From: Priestia megaterium
GTDB lineage: Bacteria; Bacillota; Bacilli; Bacillales; Bacillaceae_H
Reading direction: 5' to 3'
Assembly (NCBI RefSeq): GCF_009497655.1
Contig: NZ_CP023317.1
Location: 3,315,501 to 3,379,500 of the forward strand
Length of the DNA: 64,000 bases
Shown piece after piece: positions 8,009 to 17,897 of the stretch (positions are counted from its first letter, which is position 1; each line of letters begins with the position of its first letter). Below the pieces are notes generated by a model that saw only the letters and a list, made by a program, of their open reading frames with translations, was not told where the DNA came from and made no database searches. Made by a program: the position numbers and the translations under genes.

Positions 8009-8335
8009 AAGAGGTGGAAACATAATTAAATCAACCCAATCGAAAGACGAACAAATGAGATAAATGAGTTGGACTGCTTTTTACACCGCTGGTGATTTCC
8101 GTGCAGGACTTCGCTTTCCGCGGGCGGCCGGTGAGCCTCCTCGTCGCTTATGCTCCTGCGGGCTCTCACCTGTTCCGCTTTTCCCGCAGGAGTCTTCGTC
8201 TTGTCCTCCAATCACCAGCTAGAAGCAGCTACATACATGAAACCTACGTTCACCATAACAACAAAAAACCCGAACCATCAATTAGATTAATAGTTCGGAT
8301 TTAACGTCAACTAAAATATTTTTGTCCCAGCCTCT
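8009..8335 (+). repeat. Dispersed structured repeat, copy A (full length)
   Basis: Left end AGAGGTGGAAACATAAT, right end TTTTTGTCCCAGCCTCT: imperfect terminal inverted repeats. The core (8101-8215) is GC-rich: GCAGGAC pairs by wobble with GTCTTGT, GGTGAG with CTCACC and CTCCTGCGGG with CCCGCAGGAG. The right-end hairpin (CCGAAC...GTTCGG, 8270-8297) precedes the end. The right end stops 15 bp from the 3' end of the minus-strand RsbR-like gene. Open frames inside it on both strands are by-products of its composition. Confidence 0.85.
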
Positions 8336-8350
8336 AGGCTTTTTTATTTA

Positions 8351-9220
8351 TTAATAACGCCATTTGTCTTTTTTTCTTTGCGGATTTTCTGGCAGTTTAC
8401 TGAAGCCTATTTCTTCAAGACCTTTTTCTAGCGTTGCTCTTGTTTTGATTGTTCCAAAATCGACGCCTAAATCAACAACGGTTTGCGCGATTTCCGGACG
8501 TATTCCAGTAATCATCGTTTTAGTGCCGATAAGCTGTAAGGCTTTTACAATTTGAAAAATATTGTCCGCTACCATCGTATCGACGATCAAAACACCTGAA
8601 ATATCAAATATTAAATAACTCAGCTGCAGCTGAGCGCTTTTTTCTAAAGCCGTTTCCATAATAAGCTGCGAACGATGCGTATCAATTTGTCCAACGATTG
8701 GCATCACAGCGATTCCTTCAGAAAGAGGAACGATGGGAACTGATAATTCTTCTAGCGCTGCATAAGCTCGTTTTATGGTTTCGGTATTATGTTCTTCATA
8801 GATTTCGACAAATATATGATTAAGCTCATCAAGCATCGGATCAATTTTTTTACTTACATCAAGCATCGTAATAGGAGCAAACTGCTTCTGCTGCAGCTCT
8901 TCTGTAAAAACGCCCCATATCACTGTTCGAAACAGCGCGAGTGATTTTAACGTTTGACTCAACGAAAGTCCGTTTTCCACAGCCACTTTTCCTATATCTG
9001 TACCCCACTGAATGATTTTCTTTAAAACGACCGAGTGCTCTTCGAATAACGACTCGCCTAAATACTCAATGAGTTCTGCTCTCCATTTTAAAACTTCGCT
9101 TTCTTCATGGTAAACAAGCTTCCGCTTATATTCAGAGTCCATCAGATCAGAAAATTGTATCGCTAATTCCTGTTTATTATCGATAATTTTCTTCCCTATA
9201 TATAACAACTCATCCCTCAT
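8351..9220 (-). CDS. RsbR-family stressosome protein (paralogue 1)
   Basis: 289 residues: an N-terminal RsbR-type non-haem-globin-like sensor domain (about 1-150) and a C-terminal STAS domain (about 165-275). The two phosphorylatable threonines of RsbR proteins are present, in QIDTHR (Thr181) and IVDTMVA (Thr215). Such proteins assemble with RsbS and the RsbT kinase into the stressosome, which releases RsbT to activate sigma-B. No rsbS or rsbT is near, as for the unlinked RsbR paralogues of B. subtilis. A second paralogue is at 19982. Confidence 0.88.
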   Translation of the reverse strand: MRDELLYIGKKIIDNKQELAIQFSDLMDSEYKRKLVYHEESEVLKWRAELIEYLGESLFEEHSVVLKKIIQWGTDIGKVAVENGLSLSQTLKSLALFRTVIWGVFTEELQQKQFAPITMLDVSKKIDPMLDELNHIFVEIYEEHNTETIKRAYAALEELSVPIVPLSEGIAVMPIVGQIDTHRSQLIMETALEKSAQLQLSYLIFDISGVLIVDTMVADNIFQIVKALQLIGTKTMITGIRPEIAQTVVDLGVDFGTIKTRATLEKGLEEIGFSKLPENPQRKKDKWRY

Positions 9221-9451
9221 TTTTTTCTTTATCTCCTTTAGTTAGCAGAATTAACGATTACATTTTATAACAATAGTTATATCACAGACAATATAAAAAT
9301 ATAACTGAAATGAAAAAATTGTTAAGCCCTCCCTATTTGCTTTTCCCGACTCTTCTAATCGGTATAACGATCATAAAAATGATTGAGATTTCAGCGTTTG
9401 GGTAAAAACCTATTAAGAAATTATTTCTATACTTATGAGGGGGATTTATCA

Positions 9452-9664
9452 ATGAGCAAACATAAAGGAACCGTTAAATCGTTCAATGAACTAAAAGGAT
9501 CTGGATTTATCACACCCGAGGACGGATCAAAAGAAGTGTTCGTTCACTCTAATGCGATCGACCGTGAGGAATATAAAAACCTGTCAGAAGGACAAAAAGT
9601 AGAGTTTGAAATCCAAGAAGGAGCTAAAGGACCCAGCGCTATAAAAGTACACCCTGTTGACTAA
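9452..9664 (+). CDS. Cold-shock-domain protein with atypical RNA-binding face
   Basis: A 70-residue CspA-type beta barrel. RNP1 reads [11 protein letters not shown] (normally KGFGFI) and RNP2 VFVHSNAI (normally VFVHFSAI); the usual tryptophan in VKWFN is also Ser (VKSFN). Three aromatic side chains that stack on bases in ordinary Csps are thus replaced by Ser. The fold-defining glycines, valines and EGQKVEFEI segment remain. The ATG at 9452 has GAGGGGG about 9 nt upstream; an in-frame upstream extension to 9383 has no RBS. It may bind nucleic acid weakly or have another role. Confidence 0.85.
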   Translation: MSKHKGTVKSFNELKGSGFITPEDGSKEVFVHSNAIDREEYKNLSEGQKVEFEIQEGAKGPSAIKVHPVD

Positions 9665-9723
9665 TAGAGTGACATTTACATACAGGTTATGAGTAGACTC
9701 TCGAATCGAATACTCTTCGAATA

Positions 9724-9763
9724 AAAACACCTCTTCGACTTTCGTTCGAACGAGGTGTCTTTT
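9724..9763 (+). terminator. Terminator after the cold-shock gene
   Basis: ACACCTC (9727-9733) pairs with GAGGTGT (9752-9758), with further TTCGA/TCGAA pairing inside and a T-run after it. Confidence 0.75.
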
Positions 9764-9828
9764 ATGATGCAAATACTTCTACATTCAAAATTAGTTACTA
9801 GTGGCTATTAAAAAACACAGTTCTAAAG

Positions 9829-10617
9829 TTGTCGGACAAGTATCCAAACATTTCCTCTATGAGTGAATACAGTATAGAGTACTGCAAAGAAAGGGTGATT
9901 ATTATAAAAAAGTATTATTTCCATTACAATGATAAAGATGATAAATATTATGTAGAAAAATCTTATCCTCACAGGAAGAAAGCTTCCCTTAACAATAAGA
10001 AAGAGCAGCATCAAGAAGATGCTCCTGAGGAGGCACGCGGCTGGGCTTATGGTCACGAAGAAGATAGCTCTGAAGAATCACAAGTTTGGACTTATGGACG
10101 CGCAGAGGATTTGTATGAGGAGTCACATGATTGGGCTTCTAAATGTAAAGAAGATAAAGACAAAAAAGGAAGTACACGGGAGTCAGCATTTAGAGCGCTC
10201 AATTTAACGATGCCTCAAAATGTTCCTGCAAATACGTTTGTAAAAGCCGTTTTCCCAACTGAACAATTTGATTTAGCAAATGAATATAACCCGATTACTT
10301 CTACCTTCCGCCCCAAAAAAGATGGCGTATATTCCATCATTGCTACAATTGGATTCTCTCCTAACGACCAGATGCTAGATTATAGAACTCGCATTGAAAT
10401 ACGTGTAAATGGGACAACCGCTATTGCTATCGATAACGATTTCTTTGGCGGGAACACACCGTTTGTTAATGCGGTATCCGTTTCTACTATTTATAATTTA
10501 GAAGCTGGAGACCGCGTTGAAGTTTTTGTTCAAAGCAGCATAGCCGGTACAATCGTCACATCCGAAGATGGCTCACATTTTGAAGCAGCAAGATTTCCTT
10601 CTCCAACAAACAACTAA
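9829..10617 (+). CDS. C1q/TNF-like jelly-roll protein with N-terminal repeats, probable spore-surface protein
   Basis: 262 residues. The C-terminal part (about 125-262) resembles the C1q/TNF-like beta domain of exosporium proteins: FRALNLTMPQNVPANTFVKAVF, GVYSIIATIGF, RIEIRVNG, LEAGDRVEVFVQS. Residues about 66-112 hold three imperfect 15-residue repeats (EEARGWAYGHEEDS, EESQVWTYGRAEDL, EESHDWASKCKED). The N-terminus is charged and Tyr-rich, with no signal peptide, as for proteins placed on the spore from the mother cell. The start is unsure: TTG at 9829 and ATG at 9859 both lack a good SD, and GTG at 9895 follows AAAGAAAGG. Confidence 0.7.
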   Translation: MSDKYPNISSMSEYSIEYCKERVIIIKKYYFHYNDKDDKYYVEKSYPHRKKASLNNKKEQHQEDAPEEARGWAYGHEEDSSEESQVWTYGRAEDLYEESHDWASKCKEDKDKKGSTRESAFRALNLTMPQNVPANTFVKAVFPTEQFDLANEYNPITSTFRPKKDGVYSIIATIGFSPNDQMLDYRTRIEIRVNGTTAIAIDNDFFGGNTPFVNAVSVSTIYNLEAGDRVEVFVQSSIAGTIVTSEDGSHFEAARFPSPTNN

Positions 10618-10651
10618 ACAAATGGAACATTAGCTTTTAGAGAAAAGTATG

Positions 10652-10694
10652 AATCCCCTTTTGCAGATAGCTTCATATCTCAAAAAAGGGGATT
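10652..10694 (+). terminator. Possible hairpin after the C1q-like gene
   Basis: AATCCCCTTTT (10652-10662) pairs with AAAAGGGGATT (10684-10694) across a 21-nt loop that can itself pair (GATA/TATC). No T-run, so termination is uncertain. Confidence 0.4.
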
Positions 10695-10730
10695 TGTACT
10701 AAATTCAGTGATCTAAAGGCAGAAAATTTT

Positions 10731-11228
10731 TTAAGCGTTGGTATTTACATAATTTTTTAATAGATTTATTACATTTTCTTGTCCATTCTCTATCGCTACA
10801 TCAAGCGGCGTTTGATCATCATCTTTTTTCACCTGAATCTGAGCTCCGTTTTCAACTAAAAGTTTGACGATGTCTTCTGCGCCGAGTAGGGCAGCTTCGT
10901 GAAGGCTTGTCCATCCGCCGCTTTGCTTGGCGTTGCTGTCTGCACCGCCCTGTAATAAAATCTCTACCACTTTTGTCTGTTTATTGGCAACAGCTGCGTG
11001 AAGCGGCATATTTTCATTGCTATTTTTCGCCCGAGCTTTCATGTTCGCTCCTAATGATAGCAATAGTTTTACAGTTTCTTCTTTCCCAAAATACGAGGCT
11101 AAGTGAAGCGGTGTCCATCCGTCTAAATTAAATTCATTAATAAGTGCAGGGTTTTCACCAATCAAAACTTTTATTTCTTCATTATTTCCACTCATTGCGG
11201 CCTGTGTAAGTTCTTCCATTCTATCCAT
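10731..11228 (-). CDS. Ankyrin-repeat protein
   Basis: 165 residues made of four to five ankyrin repeats, seen as DGWTPLHLASYFGKEETVKLLL, NMPLHAAVANKQTKVVEILL, GGWTSLHEAALLGAEDIVKLLV and DDQTPLDVAIENGQENVINLL. Ankyrin proteins mediate protein contacts; the partner is unknown. No signal or membrane segment. An in-frame ATG at 11243 lacks an RBS, while GGGGG lies 8 nt before the ATG at 11228 (MDRMEEL), so this was taken as start. Single gene. Confidence 0.85.
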   Translation of the reverse strand: MDRMEELTQAAMSGNNEEIKVLIGENPALINEFNLDGWTPLHLASYFGKEETVKLLLSLGANMKARAKNSNENMPLHAAVANKQTKVVEILLQGGADSNAKQSGGWTSLHEAALLGAEDIVKLLVENGAQIQVKKDDDQTPLDVAIENGQENVINLLKNYVNTNA

Positions 11229-11361
11229 ATGCCATTCCCCCATATAAAAGATGAATTACTTATCCTTCCATTTTATCACATATAACTGGAAAATAAGCGA
11301 ATCGTATTTCTAATGAAGAGGCTAAAAATTATGTACGTCTACGTCATCTGCTCTACCTCAC

Positions 11362-12873
11362 TCACGCTTGCTTCGCTAACTTTTCCGTTACGCTGCCAAG
11401 CTCTTCAACTAACCGACTTAAAAATTCCGCCGTTTGGTCGATAGTCTGCAGCGATTCCAGCTGACGCACGGAAGCAGAAGAAATGCTGCTGCTACTTGCC
11501 GCTGATTGGTTCGCAAAAGCGGTCATCTCGCTGACGGCATGGAGCACCTGCGTAGATCCGGCTGCTATTTGCTGTGCGGAAGCAGCCGTTTGCTGAATTT
11601 GTTCGTGAACGTACGTAGATGCGTCGGCGATTCGATTAAAAACATTTTCCGCTTCGTTGGCTAGTAAAATACCGTTTTTTACATCAGCAGTTCCTGATTG
11701 AATGAATGCTACGGCTTGAAACGTTTCTTGCTGAATATGCTGAATGAGTCTTGCTACTTGTTCGGCTGACTGATTGGATTGTTCTGCAAGTTTGCGAACT
11801 TCCGCTGCTACGACCGCAAACCCTTTACCATGTTCGCCTGCGCGCGCTGCTTCAATTGCAGCATTTAGCGCCAGTAGATTTGTTTGTGCAGCAATGCCTG
11901 AAATCACACTCATAATATCGTTGATTTCTGCAGAACGTTCTTTTAACTGATGAATAACGCTAGCTGCATGCTGAACAGAAGAATCGATTGTATGAATTTG
12001 TTGAATGGCTTCTTGAATTTTTTCTTTTCCCTGCACGGCTTCATTTGCTGTTTGATCAGAAGCTTCGCTGACTGCCGCTGAAGCCTCGGCTATTTTGGTT
12101 ACGCCTTGCGTCATCTCTTCTAGAAACTCACTGCTTTTTTGAGCCATTATTACCTGCTGGTCCGCTCCTGCGGCTAGTTCTTGCATTGAAGCCGTCGTAT
12201 GATGACTCGCTGCTTGCGATTCTTCTAAGCTTTCCTTTAAGTCAGCAACCGTTTGTCTTACCTGACCATTCGTTTCATGCAGCTTTTTCATCATGTCATA
12301 AATGATGTGCTGCTTTTGTTTATTTTGCTGCTGAAGCTGTTCTGTGTATTTTTTCTTTGAAGTAATTTGCCAAGCGGTTGCCCCTGATGTAAAAATCAGA
12401 TAAGCGGCGTGAAGGCAAAGCATCGAAAAGGAATAAGAAGACGTTCCGAAAATAATCGGTGTAAAAAATGGCACGAAAAATCCCACTAGATGCTCGACGA
12501 CAAAAATACCCGTCATTAACAATAATAGCTTTACATTTTCATAGTAGGAAAGAATGGCTATCACCATAAAAATTGAAAAGTGATACTCAACCATTCCTCC
12601 TCCGCCTATAACCGTGCTGATGCTTGAAAACGTGAGCGTTAGCGTCACAAACGCAGGTACTAGCTCATGCTTTTTAACATACAGTACAAGCAGCACACCA
12701 AGAAAAACAATAGGAAGCATCAAAAAGATCAATGACACTTCGCCTGGCGCTGAATTATGTTCCATCGACATGCCGGACATCTCCATCGGCCAAATACGAT
12801 GAATGATATGTATGAGCAGAGAAAGTATCACTGCTCCGCTTGATAAAACAACCATTAATTTATGTTTATTCAT
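11362..12873 (-). CDS. Membrane chemoreceptor-like protein (MCP signalling domain)
   Basis: 503 residues. The N-terminal ~190 residues hold about six membrane helices without a large extracellular domain. The rest is a methyl-accepting signalling coiled coil with the canonical tip around [20 protein letters not shown] and [20 protein letters not shown], which docks CheA/CheW. Between helices 1 and 2 sits a short Met/His-rich loop ([10 protein letters not shown], 30-39), a composition seen in Cu(I)/Ag(I) ligands. AAAGGA lies 5 nt before the ATG at 12873; an in-frame upstream start at 12897 lacks one. It follows the GGDEF gene by 16 bp, so they form an operon. Confidence 0.85.
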   Translation of the reverse strand: MNKHKLMVVLSSGAVILSLLIHIIHRIWPMEMSGMSMEHNSAPGEVSLIFLMLPIVFLGVLLVLYVKKHELVPAFVTLTLTFSSISTVIGGGGMVEYHFSIFMVIAILSYYENVKLLLLMTGIFVVEHLVGFFVPFFTPIIFGTSSYSFSMLCLHAAYLIFTSGATAWQITSKKKYTEQLQQQNKQKQHIIYDMMKKLHETNGQVRQTVADLKESLEESQAASHHTTASMQELAAGADQQVIMAQKSSEFLEEMTQGVTKIAEASAAVSEASDQTANEAVQGKEKIQEAIQQIHTIDSSVQHAASVIHQLKERSAEINDIMSVISGIAAQTNLLALNAAIEAARAGEHGKGFAVVAAEVRKLAEQSNQSAEQVARLIQHIQQETFQAVAFIQSGTADVKNGILLANEAENVFNRIADASTYVHEQIQQTAASAQQIAAGSTQVLHAVSEMTAFANQSAASSSSISSASVRQLESLQTIDQTAEFLSRLVEELGSVTEKLAKQA

Positions 12874-12889
12874 ATTTATCCTTTCTATA

Positions 12890-14533
12890 TTAAACAATAC
12901 TTTCTTTATCTATAGAATCGGCTACAGATTGGTTTTTTTTATAGAAATTCACGTTATTTTTCCCCTGTCGTTTTCCTTCGTACAGCGCTTGATCCGCCTG
13001 TTTTAGCAGTTCTTGAAACGACTCTCCGTTTTCTGGATAATAAGCGGCTCCAATGGTCGATGTAGCTGTAAAAATGCAGGATTCAATACTCCATTCTTTT
13101 TGAAGCTCTCGGTGAATTCGTTCCATGATCTGCTGGATTTCCTCGCGCCTTTCAATGTACCGAAGCAAGATAACAAATTCATCCCCTCCGAGGCGATAAG
13201 CTTCGTCACATGTGCGAATGCAAGACGTTAAGCGATGTGCGTACTGGATTAAAAATGCATCGCCGATATCATGACCAAATTGATCGTTCACTTCTTTAAA
13301 ATTATCACAGTCTAAAAACAGCAGGCCAAATCTTTCCTTTTGCTCAATCGCAGCCTGCACTTGTTTTTGCAGCATCATTCGATTCGGCACCCCCGTCAAA
13401 CTGTCATGAAACGCCTTAAACTTCAGCTGATTTTCTAGGTTTTTTTGCGCAGTAATATCAGTTTGAATCAGCACGTAGCTTGAGATTCGGTGATGAATAT
13501 CGGTCAGCGGAACGATGGTCTTATGGCTCCACACGATGACGCCTTCTTTTGTTATGCTTTTGACTTGCCCTCTCCAAACCTTTCCTTGGCCAATACTTTC
13601 AAGAACCCGAAGGTCATAGCTTACATCAAATAACTTGTATGATTGTCCGATTAGCTCTTCTTTTTCATAGCCAAATATTGTACAGAACATATCATTGACA
13701 TACCTAATCGTTCCATATGGATCCAGGACGCTTACGATTGCGGACTCATCAAGGGCATACTTCATGTTTGCTAAATCTTTCACCGTGTTTTCCAGCTTTA
13801 TTTCAGCTACCTTTTCTTTCGTAACGTCCTGAGCAATCAAGTAAATACCCATCCATTCATTTTCCACGATGATGGGCACGTTTGTAACATATAAATAAAT
13901 CATTCCTTTTTCTTTGTGCCACGCTTGGATTTCTTTGCTGTAGCTTTGGTCGTATATGATGTGATGCAAAGGCAAAGCACGGACATCAATCTTCAGCTCT
14001 TTTAGAAGCTGCATGTAAGAACTATTGATGATCTCTTGCGTATCGTAGCCGAACATTTGCTCACAGGCAGGATTTGCTTGAACAATTTTACCGCTTAAAT
14101 CCATCATACATATGGCGTTTTCATGGTTCATAAAAAGCGACTTATACCGCTCCATACTTTGGGCTAAATCTTTTTTTAACTTTTGGATATTTTTACTCAT
14201 CACTAATAAGTGCGTACTATTGTCGGTATCATCAAAAATGGGGGTAAGCGTTGTTTCAAACGCTTCAGCTGCATCTGAGAAGGTATTTATGTCATGGTAG
14301 GTAACTGGCTTTTTTGTTTCCATCGCTTTTATATAGTAAGGGTAAAGGGAGTGATACGCCCGCTCAGGGAGTACGCTTTCTAGCCGCATGCCCGCTTCTC
14401 CTTGGTACCGTACAAGCTTAGCAGCCGCTTTATTCATTTTTTTATAATAAAGATGCTGGTTCTTTACTTCCGCCAAAAAAACCAGCTCATTCATTTGATC
14501 AAAATAAAATTCAAACATATGATCTTTCAACAT
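12890..14533 (-). CDS. PAS-GGDEF diguanylate cyclase
   Basis: About 547 residues: an N-terminal PAS-like region, two further PAS domains ([19 protein letters not shown] and [15 protein letters not shown] starts) and a C-terminal GGDEF domain. The active-site GGDEF is intact and the product-inhibition I-site RTCD lies five residues before it, so it should make cyclic di-GMP from two GTP under feedback control. There is no EAL domain and no membrane segment. The start is uncertain: AAGGAG lies 12 nt before the ATG at 14533 and directly against another ATG at 14545; the frame is open to 14632. First gene of the operon with the chemoreceptor. Confidence 0.85.
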   Translation of the reverse strand: MLKDHMFEFYFDQMNELVFLAEVKNQHLYYKKMNKAAAKLVRYQGEAGMRLESVLPERAYHSLYPYYIKAMETKKPVTYHDINTFSDAAEAFETTLTPIFDDTDNSTHLLVMSKNIQKLKKDLAQSMERYKSLFMNHENAICMMDLSGKIVQANPACEQMFGYDTQEIINSSYMQLLKELKIDVRALPLHHIIYDQSYSKEIQAWHKEKGMIYLYVTNVPIIVENEWMGIYLIAQDVTKEKVAEIKLENTVKDLANMKYALDESAIVSVLDPYGTIRYVNDMFCTIFGYEKEELIGQSYKLFDVSYDLRVLESIGQGKVWRGQVKSITKEGVIVWSHKTIVPLTDIHHRISSYVLIQTDITAQKNLENQLKFKAFHDSLTGVPNRMMLQKQVQAAIEQKERFGLLFLDCDNFKEVNDQFGHDIGDAFLIQYAHRLTSCIRTCDEAYRLGGDEFVILLRYIERREEIQQIMERIHRELQKEWSIESCIFTATSTIGAAYYPENGESFQELLKQADQALYEGKRQGKNNVNFYKKNQSVADSIDKESIV

Positions 14534-14715
14534 GATAGGATGCATCTCCTTCGTTTTTTCACAGATGAACGCCCCCTGTACTTTACACTTCTGTATGAAA
14601 TATACACTAGATCTTTTCACACACAAACTCAACTTTAAATGTACAAACAGTAGTTCTTTTGTATCATTACCTACCCTCCTTCACAAGAAAGGTAAACATG
14701 ATGAACAAAAATAAA

Positions 14716-14862
14716 AGAGATTGAGGCATAACAAACCACTAGAAGCACCTACATACATGAAAGCTATCTTTACCACAACAATAAAAAGATCCGAACGCAT
14801 TTGATTCTAAATCAAACGCGTTCGGATCTTCCGTCAACTAAACTATTTTTATTCCAGCCTCT
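14716..14862 (+). repeat. Dispersed structured repeat, copy B (core-less)
   Basis: Left end AGAGATTGAGGCATAACA, right end TTTTTATTCCAGCCTCT. The GC-rich core is missing; the left end joins directly to CTAGAAGCA. The right hairpin is the strongest of all copies: AGATCCGAACGC (14787-14798) with GCGTTCGGATCT (14818-14829), plus inner TTTGATT/AATCAAA. Read on the minus strand it ends in TTTTTATT, giving a canonical terminator for the peptidase gene whose stop is 8 bp away. Confidence 0.85.
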
Positions 14863-14870
14863 TTTTTAAA

Positions 14871-16205
14871 CTACTTAATTCCGTAATATTCTTCAAGCGT
14901 AATGCCTTTACTTTTAATCGCCTGCGCCACTGGTTTGCCTACATAGCGCAAATGCCACGGCTCATATTTATAGCCAGTTACCGCGTCTTTCCCTTTTGGA
15001 TAACGAATAATAAATCCATATTCGGCTGCGTGGGCATCGAGCCAAGCTGCTTCTTTTGTTCCGCCAAAGCAGTCTTGAGCAGCACATGTACCGTCTCCTT
15101 TTGTTACATCAATTCCAAGACCCGTTTCATGTTCACTCGTGCCTGGCAATGCGCTATAAGTTGCCGCTTTATCATAACCGTCTCGTTGAACATACGAACT
15201 AAAAAGCGCGCTTTGCGTTGCATGTGAACGGTAAGCTGATACGCCAAGAAGCGTAACGCCTTGTTTTTTCGCACCCGCAAATAACTGTGCAATAGCAGCG
15301 GCTGCTTCACTGCGCATTTTTTTCTTTTCCGTTTGTTCTTTGAATGTAAATGGAATCGTTGTATATACTAAATCTTTCGGAACGTAGTTTTCCGGAAGCT
15401 TGTTTTGTTTATTCACAACAACTTGTATACTTTCAGGGTTTGAAACCACTTTCATGCCAGCTAATGCTCGTACGTATTGACCGCTTACATAACCAACCTT
15501 ACCTTGATACGTAATTTTCAGCCAGCCGTTTGCTGCTTTAGCCGTTACGTCGAGCTGTGTGCCGGCTTTCAGTGTTGCCATAACCGCACCAGAAGTTGAA
15601 GCAGTTGTTCGAACATTTAAATTCGCCGTTGCCACATAGACAGAAGCCGCCGGAGCTGGAGCTGGAGCCGGTTCAGAAGAACCCGTTGATTCCTTTACGT
15701 ACTGCGTGCTCACATAGCCCGTTTTGCCTTGGTAACTCACTTTTAGCCAGCCGTTTGATGGTTGTTCCGTTGCCGTTAGCTGCGTGCCTTGTTTGACCGT
15801 TACAACAATCGCGCTTGACGTCGATGAAGCGCTTCGAATATTTAAATTTGCCGTTGTTACATAGGTTTTGGTCGTTGAACTCGCTGACTTTTTAACATAC
15901 TCACTGCTTACGTAGCCCGTTTTGCCTTGATAGCTTACTTTCAGCCAGCCGCTTGCTGCTTGTCCAATTACCGTTAGCTGCGTGCCTTGTTTAACCGTTG
16001 CAATAATTGCGTTGGACGTCGATGGGCCGCTTCGAATGTTTAAATTCGCCGTGGTTGTATATGTTTCCGCCGCTGCGCTTGCGACAGTTGGCTCACCCGT
16101 AAAATGTAAAGAATGAAGACCTAGAGTTCCTGCCCCTACAAGTGTAAAAGCAAGACCTGTTACCGCTAATTTTTTGTAAAATCTTTGTTTGTTCACTTCT
16201 GTCAT
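14871..16205 (-). CDS. Secreted D,D-carboxypeptidase (VanY/M15) with three SH3b domains
   Basis: 444 residues. A signal peptide (about 1-44, cleavage near ASAAA) is followed by three bacterial SH3 domains (about 46-105, 112-170, 188-247), each starting TANLN(I/V)R and ending GYVS.QYV, which bind peptidoglycan. The C-terminal VanY-type zinc peptidase keeps SEHETGLGIDV (HxxxxxxD ligands) and EPWHLRYV (catalytic Glu/His). It should trim terminal D-Ala from peptidoglycan stems outside the membrane. Pro/Ala-rich linker near 175-186. GAGGT lies 7 nt before the ATG. The repeat at 14716-14862 supplies its terminator. Confidence 0.9.
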   Translation of the reverse strand: MTEVNKQRFYKKLAVTGLAFTLVGAGTLGLHSLHFTGEPTVASAAAETYTTTANLNIRSGPSTSNAIIATVKQGTQLTVIGQAASGWLKVSYQGKTGYVSSEYVKKSASSTTKTYVTTANLNIRSASSTSSAIVVTVKQGTQLTATEQPSNGWLKVSYQGKTGYVSTQYVKESTGSSEPAPAPAPAASVYVATANLNVRTTASTSGAVMATLKAGTQLDVTAKAANGWLKITYQGKVGYVSGQYVRALAGMKVVSNPESIQVVVNKQNKLPENYVPKDLVYTTIPFTFKEQTEKKKMRSEAAAAIAQLFAGAKKQGVTLLGVSAYRSHATQSALFSSYVQRDGYDKAATYSALPGTSEHETGLGIDVTKGDGTCAAQDCFGGTKEAAWLDAHAAEYGFIIRYPKGKDAVTGYKYEPWHLRYVGKPVAQAIKSKGITLEEYYGIK

Positions 16206-16552
16206 TTTTTATACCTCATTTGCAAAATATAATAGAAATACATGTTGCCAGTTTAATAGATTAAGTGAAAACAGGATCCGATGTTTAAGCTCAATCTTAA
16301 ACTAGCCACACTAAATAAAATCATTTGACGTCTAGAGGCTCTGTACATTTGTTCGTTCCAGCTAGCACGTACTTTTAGAATACCGGATAATCGTGTCAAA
16401 AGTATATCAAAATATTTCAAACTTGTTTCCAAACTGATACATTTTCAACAAAAATAGAATAATAGAGCAAAAAAAGCAAAAAAACCCTTACGTTTACTCC
16501 TAATGGCTTAGGGTAAAAAACAATTAAAAACAAAGATTGAGATGGTGATAAA
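16206..16552. other. Intergenic region between divergent genes
   Basis: An AT-rich 347-bp stretch that must hold the promoters of the wall peptidase and the AGE-family isomerase. I saw no convincing ORF with an RBS, no riboswitch and no repeat copy. A weak ACCCT...AGGGT inverted repeat lies near 16484-16515. Confidence 0.4.
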
Positions 16553-17764
16553 ATGAACACGGCAACGGATTTTTCCTCAACTGCGTTTCGAAAACCTCAC
16601 ACATTAAAACAGCATATTTTTGATACGCTTCATTTCTACTACCCAGCTTGTATTGACCAAAAAAACGGCGGGTATATCCATGAATACTACGACGACGGCA
16701 CCGTCAACAACACGCATTCAAAGCACTTAGTAAGTACGGCGCGCTTTATTTATATCTTCAGTGTAGGGGCTCTTTTAGACGGACCGGATTGGTGCAAAGA
16801 AGCAGCTCAGCACGGCATTCGTTTTCTACAAAACAACCATTATGATAGAGAGAACGGCGGGTATTTTTTTGAAATAACCGATGACGGAGAAGTAAAAGAT
16901 GATTCTAAACAAGCATATGGCCACGCTTTTGCTCTTTTAGCTTCTTCCATCGCGTATCAAGCCGGTATTCAAGAAGCAAAAGAAACAATTGAACAGGTAT
17001 ATGACGTGATGGAAAAGTACTTTTGGGAAGATGCGCACGGCTTTTACCGAGACGAATGGGACGCATCGTGGTCAGCTTCTTCTTTCTATCGGGGCCAAAA
17101 TGCAAACATGCATATGTGTGAAGCGATGCTTTCTGCCTTTGAAGCAACAAGAGATAAAAAATACGTAGACCGGGCATACACGCTTGCAATAGGCGTTACT
17201 CAGCAGCTTGCTGAACGATCTGGCGGTATGATTTGGGAGCATTATGATACAGACTGGCAGCCGGATTGGGACTACAATAAAAACAACACAAAAGATGAAT
17301 TTCGTCCGTACGGCTTTATACCAGGACATCAGTTTGAATGGAGCAAGCTGCTTTTATGGCTTGATCGGCACCGTTCGGAAAACTGGATGACAGAACGTGC
17401 AAAATATTTGTTTGATAAGGGCTGGAACAGAGGCTGGGATGCTAAGTACGGAGGTCTTTACTTTGCGCTGTCTCCTCAAGAAGAGGTCATTGACCCCGAT
17501 AAAAACTACTGGGTGATGGCCGAAGCCATTTCTGCGGCTTCACTGCTCGGGGTAAAAACCGGAGACAGCGGATATTGGAAAGCATACGACGCCCTGTTCT
17601 CCTACTGTCAGAAACACTTTATCGATCACACATATGGAGGCTGGTATCAGCTGTTAAATCAGCAAAATGAACGCTACAGCTCGAAAAAAAGCCCCGCGCC
17701 TAAAGCCGATTATCACCCTGTTGCAGCCTGCTATCAAACGCTGATTGCGCTGAATTCTCGTTAA
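16553..17764 (+). CDS. AGE-family epimerase/isomerase (N-acylglucosamine 2-epimerase fold)
   Basis: 403 residues, alpha6/alpha6 barrel family. Features include NGGYIHEYYDDG, the RFIYIFS helix, a GHAFALL active-site His segment, FYRGQNANMHMCEAM, PGHQFEWSKLLLW and YHPVAACYQTL. The GHxFEW and NxxMHxxEA arrangements match YihS/mannose-isomerase type members that convert aldoses to ketoses (for example mannose to fructose). The length suits the group. Substrate not decided. The gene is alone, divergent from the wall peptidase. Confidence 0.82.
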   Translation: MNTATDFSSTAFRKPHTLKQHIFDTLHFYYPACIDQKNGGYIHEYYDDGTVNNTHSKHLVSTARFIYIFSVGALLDGPDWCKEAAQHGIRFLQNNHYDRENGGYFFEITDDGEVKDDSKQAYGHAFALLASSIAYQAGIQEAKETIEQVYDVMEKYFWEDAHGFYRDEWDASWSASSFYRGQNANMHMCEAMLSAFEATRDKKYVDRAYTLAIGVTQQLAERSGGMIWEHYDTDWQPDWDYNKNNTKDEFRPYGFIPGHQFEWSKLLLWLDRHRSENWMTERAKYLFDKGWNRGWDAKYGGLYFALSPQEEVIDPDKNYWVMAEAISAASLLGVKTGDSGYWKAYDALFSYCQKHFIDHTYGGWYQLLNQQNERYSSKKSPAPKADYHPVAACYQTLIALNSR

Positions 17765-17897
17765 GATCATAATAACAAAGAAACCGTTTTCTTCCAGATG
17801 CGTTTATTTTTTTTATTTAAGGGAATTTACCTATTAACAATCAATGTTTCTACAATTCAGAAAAAGCTCGACTATATATATGCAAGGAGTGAGGACG

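Noticed and set aside
8026-8304. Open frames on both strands (61 and 70 codons), and similar ones at 18577-18789 and 50332-50559
   Set aside because: They lie entirely inside repeat copies A, C and E, resemble each other only because the repeats do, have no RBS, and the repeats show RNA-type covariation rather than codon-type change.
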